From: Ramlibacter sp. Leaf400
Lineage (GTDB): Bacteria > Pseudomonadota > Gammaproteobacteria > Burkholderiales > Burkholderiaceae_C
Assembly: GCF_001424545.1 (NCBI RefSeq)
Contig: NZ_LMQL01000009.1
Coordinates: 516,822 to 580,821, forward strand
DNA length: 64,000 nt
Direction of reading: 5' to 3'
Numbering within the stretch: position 1 is the stretch's first letter; each line of letters begins with the position of its first letter. Positions 41,472-50,261 of the stretch are shown here, in pieces. The notes beneath the pieces are model-generated. The model was not told where the DNA came from. It searched no databases and worked only from the letters and a program-made list of their open reading frames with translations. Both the position numbers and the translations under genes were made by a program.

Positions 41472-42503
41472 TCAGGGGCGCAGCACGACCTTGCAGCCCT
41501 CTCGGGCCTGCACCATGTGCAGCGCTTTCTCGAAGTCTTGGAAGGGAACCTGGTGGGTCACCAGGGACAGCACCTGCTTTTCCACGCGGGGCAGCAGGTC
41601 CAGCATCAGCGGCCAGGTCGTGCCGTTGTAGCCGCGCGATCCGACCAGCGCGAGCTCCTTGAGCACCACCGGCGTGCTGACCAGCGTGCTCGGTCCGTGG
41701 CACAGCCCGACCAGGCCGACGCTGCCGCCGCGGCGCGCCATGGCCACGGCCTGCGCCAGCGTGCTGGCCACGCCGCTGGTCTCGTAGACGATGTCGGCGC
41801 CGTCGGCCTGCAGCGTGCGCAGCACCGCCACGGGATCGCGCGCGTCGATGTCCACCGGCAGGGCCCCGAAGCGCTGCGCCAGCTGCAGCCGCTGCGCATC
41901 GGCCGCCACGCCGGTGACCATCACGTTCGACGCGCCGGCAGCCAGCGCCAGCATGGCGCACAGCAGGCCGATGGGGCCCGCCCCGATCACGACGACGGTG
42001 TCGCCCGCGCGCACCGGCAGGCGCTCCATCACCGCGTGCGTGGCCACCGACAGCGGCTCCAGCAGCGGCGCCACCGCCGGGTCGGTGCCGGCCGGCAGGG
42101 GATGCGCGTTCCAGGCGGGCACCGTCACGTAGTCGGTCCAGCCGCCGTCGATGCGGCCGCCCATCAGGCGGCGGTCGTCGCACAGCGTGGGGCGGCCCAT
42201 CGCGCAGTAGCGGCAGTGGCCGCAGGCGATCTGCGGGTTGACGGCCACCACCGAGCCCACCGGCACCCGGGCCTGGTCGGACTCGACCACGGTCCCCGCG
42301 AACTCGTGGCCCACGATGAGCGGGAAGGACGGCGCGTACTGGCCCACCACCGCTTCGTGCCATTTCCAGATCGCGACGTCGGTGCCGCAGATGCCGCCGG
42401 CGCTGATGCGCACCAGCACCTCGCCGGGCGCACGTTGAGGCGGATCGACCTCGATCAGCGCCATGGCGCCCGGTTCCGGCTTGAGCTTGGCGACGGCTTT
42501 CAT
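41472..42503 (-). CDS. Zinc-dependent medium-chain alcohol dehydrogenase
   Basis: 343 residues. Catalytic zinc ligands C39 (GGICGTD) and H66-E67 (VGHEFAG); structural zinc C94, C97, C100, C108 (ACGHCRYCAMGRPTLC). The NAD(P) fold is VVVIGAGPIGLLCAMLA. Similar to sorbitol, threonine and 2,3-butanediol dehydrogenases; substrate unclear. It overlaps the upstream flavoprotein gene by 4 bp and belongs to the same leftward operon. Confidence 0.92.
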   Translation of the reverse strand: MKAVAKLKPEPGAMALIEVDPPQRAPGEVLVRISAGGICGTDVAIWKWHEAVVGQYAPSFPLIVGHEFAGTVVESDQARVPVGSVVAVNPQIACGHCRYCAMGRPTLCDDRRLMGGRIDGGWTDYVTVPAWNAHPLPAGTDPAVAPLLEPLSVATHAVMERLPVRAGDTVVVIGAGPIGLLCAMLALAAGASNVMVTGVAADAQRLQLAQRFGALPVDIDARDPVAVLRTLQADGADIVYETSGVASTLAQAVAMARRGGSVGLVGLCHGPSTLVSTPVVLKELALVGSRGYNGTTWPLMLDLLPRVEKQVLSLVTHQVPFQDFEKALHMVQAREGCKVVLRP

Positions 42504-44200
42504 GCGGTGGTCATTTCCTCTGCGATGGATTGGCCCGCTAGCGCTTGCGCCGCGGCATAAGCGAACACGACGGCCTGGCCCAGGTTGATGCCCGGGCCGG
42601 GATAGGCGCTGCCCATGGCGGACTGCATGTCGTTGCCGACCGCGAACAGGCCCGGGATGGGCGTGTCGCCACGCAGCACGCGCGCGTGCTCGTCGGTGGC
42701 CAGGCCCGCCGTGGCAGCGATGTCGCCGGGCTCCAGCCGCACCGCGTAGAACGGCGGCCGGTCCAGAGGGCCGAGCGTCGGGTTCGGCTGCACGGTGGGA
42801 TCGCCCAGGTTGCGCTGGTAGGCGGTGGTGCCGCGCTGGAACTCCAGGTCGACGCCGGTGCGGGCGAAGGCGTTCATGCGCTCCACCGTCTCCTGCAACG
42901 CGACGGCCGGCAGGCCGAGCCTGGCGGCCAGCGCCGTGACGGACTCGCCTTCCACGATGTAGCCCTCGCGCACCGCGCGGCGCAGCCCGCGCGCCCCGGG
43001 CCGCACGCTGCCCAGCCCGTAGCGCAGCACCGCGCGGCGGTCGGCGACCAGCCAGGCAGCGGTGTTGGCGCCGCCGTCCGCATCGGCCTGCAGCATGCAT
43101 TCACCGAACTGGTGGTAGGTGAGCGACTCGTTCAGGAAGCGGCGGCCGCGCGCGTTGACGACCACGGTGCCCGGCTTGGCCCGATCGAACACCAGGTGCG
43201 GGAAGACGGCCATGCTGCCGTCGCGGCGCGGGTGCACCGAGACCGGCGCCCAGTGGGCCGCGCTGCCGGGCGGCCGGGCGATGCGCGCGCCCAGCGCCAG
43301 CGCATGCTGCAGCAGCTCGCCGCCCGACGTGCCCGGGCGCGGCGTGTGTCGCACCGCCTTCGGGATGAGCCGCGCGCGCCAGGTCGGGTGGTCGTTGAAG
43401 CCGCCGCCGGCCAGCACCACGCCGCGGCGGGCGGACAGGGTCCGCACTTCGCCGTTGCGCAGCACCGTGACGCCCGTGACCGCGTCGCCATCGCCGGACA
43501 GGGCGAGCACCGCCGTCTCCGTCCAGACCGGCACGTTGCGACGGCGCAGCGAGAGCAGCAGCCGGCCGATCAGCGCATTGCCCATCACCAGCCGCGTGCC
43601 GCGCGGATGGCTGAGGCGGTCGCGCGCATGGCGCAGGACCAGCCGAACCGCGTGCGACAGCGAGGCCCAGGACCGCGTCATGTTCAGCAGGTGCCCGATG
43701 TCGATCCGGTCCACCATCATCCCGCCCAGCACGGTGAACTCCGGGATCGGCGGGCGCACCCGCGCGAAGTCGTCGCCGAGCTCGCGCCCGTCGAAGGGCA
43801 GGCACTCGAGCACGCGGCCGCGCGCGGTGGCGCCCGGCAGCTCGCTCAGGTAGTCGGGGTGGTGGGCGAAGGCGCGCAGGCGCACCTCGCTGTGGTCCGC
43901 GAGGGTGCGCACGGCACGAGGCCCCAGAGCGAGGAAGCGTTCGAGCAGCCGCGCGGGGGCTTGGCCGCCGGTGGCGTGTCGCAGGTACAGCGCCGCCTGC
44001 TCCGGCGAATCGCCCGCGTCCGCGGCCAGGTGCGTGTTGGGGATCCAGAGCGCGCCGGCCGCCACCGCGCTGGTGCCGCCGACCCAGCGCTCGCGCTCGG
44101 CCACCAGCACCCGAAGCCCTTCGATGGCGGCGAAAAGCGCGGCCGACAGGCCGGCGCAACCGCCGCCGAGCACGATCACGTCGAAGTCGGTCGGCTCCAC
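42500..44200 (-). CDS. FAD-dependent dehydrogenase (3-ketosteroid Delta1-dehydrogenase/fumarate reductase type)
   Basis: 566 residues with a GTG start (44200), AAGGA eight bases upstream. The FAD-binding start is VIVLGGGCAGLSAALFAAIE, followed by VGGTSAVAAGALWIPN, GVVLAGGGFNDHP, and a C-terminal FAD cap PGPGINLGQAVVFAYAAAQA. These match flavoproteins of the succinate dehydrogenase/ketosteroid dehydrogenase group, which remove or add hydrogens at a C-C bond next to a carbonyl. There is no signal peptide, so it is cytoplasmic. It sits 11 bp after the GMC oxidoreductase. Confidence 0.88.
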   Translation of the reverse strand: MEPTDFDVIVLGGGCAGLSAALFAAIEGLRVLVAERERWVGGTSAVAAGALWIPNTHLAADAGDSPEQAALYLRHATGGQAPARLLERFLALGPRAVRTLADHSEVRLRAFAHHPDYLSELPGATARGRVLECLPFDGRELGDDFARVRPPIPEFTVLGGMMVDRIDIGHLLNMTRSWASLSHAVRLVLRHARDRLSHPRGTRLVMGNALIGRLLLSLRRRNVPVWTETAVLALSGDGDAVTGVTVLRNGEVRTLSARRGVVLAGGGFNDHPTWRARLIPKAVRHTPRPGTSGGELLQHALALGARIARPPGSAAHWAPVSVHPRRDGSMAVFPHLVFDRAKPGTVVVNARGRRFLNESLTYHQFGECMLQADADGGANTAAWLVADRRAVLRYGLGSVRPGARGLRRAVREGYIVEGESVTALAARLGLPAVALQETVERMNAFARTGVDLEFQRGTTAYQRNLGDPTVQPNPTLGPLDRPPFYAVRLEPGDIAATAGLATDEHARVLRGDTPIPGLFAVGNDMQSAMGSAYPGPGINLGQAVVFAYAAAQALAGQSIAEEMTTA

Positions 44201-44211
44201 CGGTGGGTCCT

Positions 44212-45807
44212 TCAGCGCGCGTCCGCCAGCAGCAGGGCGGACGCCTTCTCCGCCGCCATCAGCGTGGGCGCGTGCGAGTTGCCCGACGTGCCGCTGGGCA
44301 GCACCGACGCATCGGCGATGCGCAGGCCTTGCACGCCGCGCACCCGCAGTTGGGGATCGACCACCGAATCGTCGTCGCCGCCCATGCGGCAGGTGCCCAC
44401 CAGGTGGTAGCCGGACACGCCGCTGGCCGCGGCGTAGGCCAGGAGATCCTCGTCCGATTCGACCTGCGGACCCGGCAGCGTCTCCTGCCGCGCCCAGCGT
44501 TGCAGGGCCGGCATGGTGAAGAGGCGCCGCGCGATCCGCAGCCCGGCGACCAGCGCCTGCCGGTCCTCGGGCGCCTGCAGGTAGCCCGGCGAGATGGCGG
44601 GCGCCTCGGCGGGATCGGCCGAGCGCGCCAGCACCGTGCCCGTGCTGCGCGGATAGGAGTGGAAGACGTTGATCGTCATCCCGGGCCGGTCCTCCAGCCG
44701 GTACGTGCCCGGCTGGAAGCTCGCGGGCGCGAAGCTCAGTTGCAGGTCGGGCGCGGGCTGTCCAGCGTCGCTGCGCACGAAGGCGGCGGCCGTGCTCGCG
44801 CCCAGGGTGAGCAGCCCGCGGCCGCCCACCGCGTAGCGCAGCAGCTCGCCCGCGAGCGCCAGGCCGCGCGTGCGTTCGTTCAGCGTGCCGATGCCGTCGA
44901 CGCGCTGGGTGAGCCGCACCGAATAGTGGTCGCGCAGGTTGGCGCCGACGCCGGGCCGGTCGGCGACGACGGGTACACCCAGTTGCGCGAGCAGCGCACC
45001 GGGGCCTATGCCCGACAACTGCAGCAGGTGGGGCGAGCGGACCGCGCCGCAGGCCACCACCACCTCTCGCCGGGCGCGCACGCGCAGGCGGCCCGACGGC
45101 GACTGCAATTCGGCGCCGACCGCGCGGGGGCCCTCGAACAGCACGCGCAGCACCAGCGTGCCGGTGAGCACGGACACGTTGGCGCGCCGGCGCGCGCGGC
45201 GCAGGTAGGTCTGCGCGGGACCGCGGCGAAAGCGCCCCGCGCGCGTCTGGTGGAAGGCCGCGGCGCCCTCGCGTTCGCTGCCGTTCAGGCCGTCGCGCAC
45301 CGCCAGGCCGGCCTGGCCGCAGGCGTGCAGGAAGGCCTCGCTCAGGGGATGTTGCTCGACGAAGGCGGAGACGGGCAGCGGATGGTCGGGCGCCTGCCCG
45401 TCCACGTTCTCGATGCGCCGGTAGAAGGGCAGCACCTCGTCGAACGACCAGCCTTCGCAGCCCTGGGCCGCCCACTCGCCGTGCTCGATGCGCGTGCTGC
45501 GCACGTAGAGCATTCCGTTCAGGGAGCCGGTGCCGCCGAGCATGCGCCCCTGCGGGTAGGCGATGGCGCGCCCGCCCGCCGTTGCACAGGGCTGCGAGCG
45601 GTAGCGCCAGCTCACCACCGGGTCGTCGATCAGGCGCAGGAAACCGGCGGGGATGTGGATGAAGGGGTTGCGGTCGGGCGGCCCCGCCTCCACCAGCAGC
45701 ACCTGGTGGCGGCCGTCCTGCGACAGGCGGTCGGTGAGCACGCAGCCGGCGCTGCCGCCCCCCAGCACCAGGTAGTCGACCTCGCGATCCCAGCGCGGTT
45801 CAGGCAT
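44212..45807 (-). CDS. GMC-family flavin oxidoreductase (choline dehydrogenase-like)
   Basis: 531 residues. FAD start DYLVLGGGSAGCVLTDRLSQ; GMC signature 1 PQGRMLGGTGSLNGMLYVRS; signature 2 GAVRSPHLLQLSGIGPGALL; catalytic His region YHLVGTCRMGGDDDSVVDP; C-terminal NSHAPTLMAAEKAS in place of the usual NTNAPTxMIAEK. Such enzymes oxidise primary alcohols or sugars. It overlaps the TIM-barrel gene by 8 bp. Its coupling with a Zn-alcohol dehydrogenase in one operon suggests a polyol or alcohol substrate. Confidence 0.92.
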   Translation of the reverse strand: MPEPRWDREVDYLVLGGGSAGCVLTDRLSQDGRHQVLLVEAGPPDRNPFIHIPAGFLRLIDDPVVSWRYRSQPCATAGGRAIAYPQGRMLGGTGSLNGMLYVRSTRIEHGEWAAQGCEGWSFDEVLPFYRRIENVDGQAPDHPLPVSAFVEQHPLSEAFLHACGQAGLAVRDGLNGSEREGAAAFHQTRAGRFRRGPAQTYLRRARRRANVSVLTGTLVLRVLFEGPRAVGAELQSPSGRLRVRARREVVVACGAVRSPHLLQLSGIGPGALLAQLGVPVVADRPGVGANLRDHYSVRLTQRVDGIGTLNERTRGLALAGELLRYAVGGRGLLTLGASTAAAFVRSDAGQPAPDLQLSFAPASFQPGTYRLEDRPGMTINVFHSYPRSTGTVLARSADPAEAPAISPGYLQAPEDRQALVAGLRIARRLFTMPALQRWARQETLPGPQVESDEDLLAYAAASGVSGYHLVGTCRMGGDDDSVVDPQLRVRGVQGLRIADASVLPSGTSGNSHAPTLMAAEKASALLLADAR

Positions 45808-46615
45808 CGGGCTGCGCCTTCTCGAGTACCTGCAAGGTGGCGTGCCGCAGCAGCCGCGCGCGCTTGGCCGGCGGCAGCAGGTCGGGCAGGCCGTGCAGCG
45901 GCGCCTCCACCGACACCACGCAGCCGGGCGGCAGCGCGCGCACCATGCCCTCGAGGTCGAGGCCGCCCTGCCCCGGCGGCCGGCGCGCCTGGCGGGCCTG
46001 GAACAGCAGTTCGTCCCGGGTCGCCGGCCGCTGGCGCGGCGCATCGCAGATCTGGAACCACGCCCACTGCCCCAGCGGCAACTGCTGCAGGTCGGCGGCC
46101 GTGCCGCCGGAGCGGTCGAGGTGGATCGCATCGACCACGACGCCGCCCGCGCCGACGAAGTCCACCAGGCTGCGGGCCGCCGCCAGGTTGTTGATGCCGC
46201 GCCAGGGCATGAACTCCACGCCCATGCGCAGGCCATGGCGCGAGCCCAGCGCGCACAGGTCGGCGAAACGCTGCGCCAGCGCATCGCTGCAGGGTTCGTC
46301 GCCGGCGACCAGCACCTGGCGCGCGCCCAGTTCGGCCGCGGCCGCGAGCAGCGGTTGCAGCGCGTCCACGTCGGTCCGCGCCGTGAGCCGCACCAGCTCC
46401 ACGTCGTGCACCGCCACGCCCAGGTCGCGCAGCCGCGCCCGCGTCTCGGCCATCATGGGCGTGCCGCCGAGCATGGGGTGCTGCCGCTCGCCGTCGGCGG
46501 CGGGCGCGAGGCGCAGGCTCACCAGCGGGAAGCCCGCTTGCGCCGCCACCTCCACCACCTGCGGCGGCGACAGCTCCTGCACCGACAGGTGCGCCAGGCA
46601 CAGCGGATGCGTCAT
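45800..46615 (-). CDS. Sugar phosphate isomerase/epimerase-type TIM-barrel protein
   Basis: 271 residues, AP-endonuclease-2 superfamily. Strands with probable metal ligands are MGVEFMPWRGINN, VVVDAIHLDRSGG, WAWFQICDAPRQRP and VSVEAPLHGLPDL. This fold includes xylose-isomerase-like, inosose dehydratase (IolE) and hydroxypyruvate isomerase enzymes. The exact reaction cannot be assigned. ATG 46615 overlaps the EthD-like gene by 4 bp and its own end overlaps the GMC gene, so the four enzymes appear translationally coupled. Confidence 0.88.
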   Translation of the reverse strand: MTHPLCLAHLSVQELSPPQVVEVAAQAGFPLVSLRLAPAADGERQHPMLGGTPMMAETRARLRDLGVAVHDVELVRLTARTDVDALQPLLAAAAELGARQVLVAGDEPCSDALAQRFADLCALGSRHGLRMGVEFMPWRGINNLAAARSLVDFVGAGGVVVDAIHLDRSGGTAADLQQLPLGQWAWFQICDAPRQRPATRDELLFQARQARRPPGQGGLDLEGMVRALPPGCVVSVEAPLHGLPDLLPPAKRARLLRHATLQVLEKAQPDA

Positions 46616-47316
46616 CGGCCGACGGCTCCCGCGGCGGCCACGTCGCCAGCGACAGCGGAATGCGCGAGGCGAAAGCACCCCTGGACGGCCCCGGGCGCGG
46701 CGCCCAGGGCACCGAGCGCGGTGTCCGACAGTTCGTCGCGCAGCACCTGTTCGACCACGGCGCGGTCGTAGCCGGTGAGCACCAGCACCCAGTCGGCGTA
46801 GCGGTCGCCGCCGCGGATCTTCTGCTCGGTGGTCGCCGGGATGGCCGGGGCCTCGTGCCGCAGCAGGTGCGCCCCCACCAGGCCGGCGCGGCCGGCCCAC
46901 TCCAGCAGCTGGACCTTCAGGCCGGCGCGCAACTGCGCCTGCGTCTGCGGCGTGGGCGACAGCCGCACCGTGCCCGCGAAGCCCGCCACCGCGCCGCCGG
47001 CCGACTCCAGCACGCGGCACTGGCTGCGCACCATGTCGCGGTGGTGCGGCATCATGCTTGTGGACCAGGGCGTGGGTGCATTCAACCGCTTCAGGTAGTG
47101 CTCCGACGACAGGACCTCGTGCGCCTCCAGCTCGTACAGCACGAAGATGCCCTCGCCGCCCGGCGCCGCTTCGGCCCAGCGCGAGGCGCGCCGGAACCCC
47201 GGGATGCCCAGGCGCTCCGGGAAGTGCTCGTGCGTGTGCCAGTGCTCGAACTCGGCCCGCATTTGCGGCGCCACGTTCCACCACATCGCCAGCGCCGCGC
47301 CGCCCAGTAAAGCCAT
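46612..47316 (-). CDS. EthD/dimeric alpha-beta barrel-like protein
   Basis: 234 residues. Two similar halves each look like a ferredoxin-type dimeric alpha-beta barrel. The first half has WWNVAPQMRAEFEHWHTHEH followed by FPERLGIPGFRRASRW, a pattern found in EthD/DUF4286-like proteins of degradative operons. Function unknown: such small barrels often help isomerise or degrade labile intermediates. ATG 47316 has AGGAG and GGAG upstream; a start at 47343 adds nine residues. It is the first gene of the leftward operon, divergent from IclR. Confidence 0.7.
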   Translation of the reverse strand: MALLGGAALAMWWNVAPQMRAEFEHWHTHEHFPERLGIPGFRRASRWAEAAPGGEGIFVLYELEAHEVLSSEHYLKRLNAPTPWSTSMMPHHRDMVRSQCRVLESAGGAVAGFAGTVRLSPTPQTQAQLRAGLKVQLLEWAGRAGLVGAHLLRHEAPAIPATTEQKIRGGDRYADWVLVLTGYDRAVVEQVLRDELSDTALGALGAAPGAVQGCFRLAHSAVAGDVAAAGAVGR

Positions 47317-47355
47317 CTCCGGTCTCCTCTTTTGCGGCACCATCGTGCCACGGTT

Positions 47356-47399
47356 TTTGAACGGCTTTCAAATTCTTGATATCGTTCAAATTTTGAACG
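47356..47399. promoter_or_regulatory. Two tandem inverted repeats, probable IclR operators
   Basis: TTTGAA-N5-TTCAAA lies at 47356-47372 and CGTTCAAA-T-TTTGAACG at 47383-47399, both perfect. Centres are 27 bp apart. They share the TTGAA/TTCAA half-site, so one protein probably binds both. They occupy most of the 93-bp gap between the leftward catabolic operon and the IclR gene, ending 11 bp before its ATG, which predicts autoregulation. Confidence 0.65.
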
Positions 47400-47409
47400 G
47401 GAGCGTTGA

Positions 47410-48267
47410 ATGAGCGGTGCGATGGAGAAATCGCTGGCGATCCTGGAGTACCTGGTCGACTACCCGGACGGCGCGCCGCTGGTGCAGATCTCGACCGACC
47501 TGAACCAGTTGCGCAGCGGCTGCCACCGCACGCTGCACGAGCTGATCCGCTACGGCTACGTGCGGCAGCTGCCGCTGCGCGGCGAGTACGCGCTGACCAC
47601 CAAGCTGGCGTCCATGGGGCTGAACTTCCTGGGCAAGTCGGGCGTGGTGGACGTGGCGCAGCCGGTGCTCGCGCGGCTGGCCGGACTGACCGAGGAGCTG
47701 GTGCGACTGGCCATCGTCGACGGCGAACGCCTGACGCTGGTGGCCAAGGCGCAGGGCGCGCGCTCGGGCCTGCTGTACGACCCCGACATGGGCATCGACC
47801 TGCGCCTGTCGTGCAGCGCCGCGGGCCAGGCCTGGCTGATGACGCTGCCGGAGGACCAGGCGATCGAATACGTCACCCGGCAGGGCATCGGCAAGCCCGA
47901 GCACTACGGGCCGAACGCGCCCGCGTCGGTGAAGGCCCTGCTGAAGGTGCTGGACGAGCACCGGCGCCGCGGCTTCAGCATCATCCAGGAGACCTACGCG
48001 CCGGGCATGAGTTCGATGGCCGCGCCGGTGCGCAAGGCCGGTCAGGCCACGACGGGCGTGGTCGTCGTGGCCGGGCCTTCGTCGCGGCTGACGCTCAAGC
48101 GCATGCAGCAGCTCGGCCCGGCGATGGTGGAGGCGGCCGACGAACTGGCCGTGTCGGGCAACGCCTCGGCCCTGCTGAAGTCGGCGAACCTGGGCACCTG
48201 GGGCAACCTGGCCGAGAAGCCCCGCGCCGCCGCTCGCGCCAACGCCCGCACCGGAGCCGCGCGATGA
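47410..48267 (+). CDS. IclR-family transcriptional regulator
   Basis: 285 residues. The N-terminal winged helix is KSLAILEYLVDYPDGAPLVQ, then ISTDLNQLRSGCHRTLHELI as the recognition helix region. The effector domain has LTEELVRLAIVDGERLTLVA and GFSIIQETYAPGMSSMAAPV, with an Ala/Arg-rich tail. It is divergent from the dehydrogenase cluster, with two inverted repeats between, and is coupled (4-bp overlap) to an SMP-30 lactonase. Probably senses the pathway substrate or product. Confidence 0.9.
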   Translation: MSGAMEKSLAILEYLVDYPDGAPLVQISTDLNQLRSGCHRTLHELIRYGYVRQLPLRGEYALTTKLASMGLNFLGKSGVVDVAQPVLARLAGLTEELVRLAIVDGERLTLVAKAQGARSGLLYDPDMGIDLRLSCSAAGQAWLMTLPEDQAIEYVTRQGIGKPEHYGPNAPASVKALLKVLDEHRRRGFSIIQETYAPGMSSMAAPVRKAGQATTGVVVVAGPSSRLTLKRMQQLGPAMVEAADELAVSGNASALLKSANLGTWGNLAEKPRAAARANARTGAAR

Positions 48268-49142
48268 ACGCCGCGCTGCGCTGCGTGGTGCCGGGCGCCG
48301 ACGTCCTGGGCGAAACCCCGCTGTGGTGCGACCGCACCGAGTCGCTGCTGTGGCTGGACATCGACAGCGGCCGGCTGCAGCGCTTCCACCCGGCCAGCGG
48401 CCGGCACGACACCTTCACCTTCGATGCGCGCTTCGTGGGATCGCTCGCGCTCACGCGCTATCCCGGGCGGGTGCTGCTGGCGCTGGACCTGGGCCTGCAC
48501 CTGTTCGACCTGGCCAGCGGCGGGCTGGAGCGGGTGTGCCAGGTGGAGCCCGCGGAGCGCGAGACGCGCCTGAACGACGGCCGCTGCGACGCCCAGGGGC
48601 GCTTCTGGGTCGGCACCATGGACAACCAGCTGCGCCGCCCCGACGGCGCGCTGTACCGGGTCGACCCGGACGGCAGCGCGCACCGGCAGTTCGGCGACGT
48701 GATCGTGAGCAACACGCTCGCGCTGTCGCCCGCGCAGGACACGCTCTACTTCTCGGACACGCGGCGCTTCGTCACCTGGAAGTTCCCGGTGCGGCCGGAC
48801 GGCTCGCTGGGCGAGCGCGCGATCTTCGTGGACCACAGCGCCAGCCGCACGCGCCCCGACGGCGCCTGCGTCGACGCGCAGGGCTACGTCTGGAACGCGC
48901 TGTTCGCGGCGGGGCGCGTGGTGCGCTACTCGCCGGCGGGCGAGGTCGACCGCGTCGTCGAAGTGCCGGTCACCAATCCCACCTGCGTCTGCCTGGGCGG
49001 GCCGGGGCTGCGCACGCTCTTCATCACCACGGCGCGCAAGTTCCTGGGCCGCGGCCAGCTGCGCGACGAGCCGCTGGCCGGGTCGGTGCTGGCGTTGGAC
49101 GTGGAAGTGCCGGGGCTTCCCGAACACCGGTTCGGGCGCTGA
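48264..49142 (+). CDS. SMP-30/gluconolactonase-family protein
   Basis: 292 residues, six-bladed beta-propeller. Metal-site motifs are GETPLWC with the conserved Glu, LNDGRCDAQGRFWVGTMD with Asn/Asp, SNTLALSPAQDTLYFSDT, and RPDGACVDAQGYVWNALF. Enzymes of this family hydrolyse sugar lactones using a divalent metal. It makes sense next to alcohol/sugar dehydrogenases, which produce lactones; it follows the IclR gene with a 4-bp overlap and is probably in the same regulon as the divergent operon. Confidence 0.9.
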   Translation: MNAALRCVVPGADVLGETPLWCDRTESLLWLDIDSGRLQRFHPASGRHDTFTFDARFVGSLALTRYPGRVLLALDLGLHLFDLASGGLERVCQVEPAERETRLNDGRCDAQGRFWVGTMDNQLRRPDGALYRVDPDGSAHRQFGDVIVSNTLALSPAQDTLYFSDTRRFVTWKFPVRPDGSLGERAIFVDHSASRTRPDGACVDAQGYVWNALFAAGRVVRYSPAGEVDRVVEVPVTNPTCVCLGGPGLRTLFITTARKFLGRGQLRDEPLAGSVLALDVEVPGLPEHRFGR

Positions 49143-49160
49143 GTCCCCGGCCGGCGGCGC

Positions 49161-50093
49161 TCAGGCGCTCCGCAGCGGCGGATTCAGGCCGGACAGGCTG
49201 TCGCGCAGCACGCCCGGCATGCGCGCGGCCTTCGCGCCTTCGCCGTCGTCGGCGTTGGCCTGCAGGTCGCGCAGCCAGCGCTGCAGGCGCTCGACCTCGA
49301 ACATGATCTCCTCGTTGGCCTCGCGCGCGCCGGGCGACGCGGACTCCAGGCCGAGTTCGGCACGCGAGCGGATCGCGGCCAGCGGGCCCAGCGACACGGC
49401 CGACGCCATGGAGGCCAGCACGGCCAGCGTCGTGCTTTCGATCTCGCGCGACTGCCGGGCCCGGATGACGCGATCGGCGCGGCGCACCAGCCAGAACAGC
49501 AGCGCGAACAGCACGACGCCGCCACAGACGCTGCACAGCCACACCAGGCGCACGCCCTCGTGGATGGACTCGAACAGCGCGCGCTGGTCCTTGTAGACCT
49601 CCACCACGCCGATCACCTTGCCTTTGTCGTAGACCGGCAGGTAGTGCTCCATGAAGCCCTCGCTGGGCACGCCCAGGAGCATGTGCTCGGGCTTCCAGCG
49701 CACCTCGCTCGAGGTCTCGATGCGGCCCTGCAAGGCGGCCGCGAGTTCCGGGTTGTGGCTGAACGTCATCCCGATGAGCTTGGCGTCGCTGGACCAGATG
49801 ATGCGGCCCTGTGCCGAGAAGACATTCGCGCGCAGCACGTGCGGCATGGTGGACACGTGGCTGAAGAAGTCGATCAGGCGCGTGTCGACGGCCTTCTCGC
49901 CGGTGAAGTAGTCCTCCGGGTGTTCGACGGCGGTGATGCTCTGCACGAATTCCATGCTCACCTGCGCGTCGCGCCGGACCATGTCGTTGACCAGCAGGCG
50001 AGAAAGCAGCAGCGAGGTGGCGATGCACACCAGCGCCGTCACCAGCGAGGCGGCGGGCAGGAACCATCGCGTCAGACTGAACGGCTTGTCCAT
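49161..50093 (-). CDS. Truncated/degenerate membrane sensor kinase
   Basis: 310 residues. TM1 (LPAASLVTALVCIATSLLLS) and TM2 (LVWLCSVCGGVVLFALLFWL) enclose a periplasmic sensor domain of about 145 residues. After TM2 comes a helix like the kinase dimerisation region, but it reads LASMASAVSLGPLAAIRSRA, where active relatives have a His followed by RNPLAAIR. The ATP-binding domain is missing; the protein ends about 60 residues later. It cannot autophosphorylate. It may be a remnant, or a sensor subunit working with another kinase. The downstream gene (SMP-30) is convergent. Confidence 0.75.
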   Translation of the reverse strand: MDKPFSLTRWFLPAASLVTALVCIATSLLLSRLLVNDMVRRDAQVSMEFVQSITAVEHPEDYFTGEKAVDTRLIDFFSHVSTMPHVLRANVFSAQGRIIWSSDAKLIGMTFSHNPELAAALQGRIETSSEVRWKPEHMLLGVPSEGFMEHYLPVYDKGKVIGVVEVYKDQRALFESIHEGVRLVWLCSVCGGVVLFALLFWLVRRADRVIRARQSREIESTTLAVLASMASAVSLGPLAAIRSRAELGLESASPGAREANEEIMFEVERLQRWLRDLQANADDGEGAKAARMPGVLRDSLSGLNPPLRSA

Positions 50094-50261
50094 ACCTGCC
50101 TTTCCGTGTTGTCTCCCTGCCTTCCGCGAGGACCGCGGCGTGCAACGACAGCAGCTGAGGCGAGTGTGGCAGCCGCCCCAGGTTTTGTGTTACTAGGGAT
50201 ACATTGTGAAACGTTCTGCCAAGGTAAAGAAGCTCGACAAGGAGGCGCCCCAACTCAACGG

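Noticed and set aside
50094-50261. Promoter or small gene in the 168-bp gap between the sensor and fghA
   Set aside because: AT-rich motifs are present on the minus strand, but no -35/-10 pair with proper spacing and no coherent small frame could be defended.
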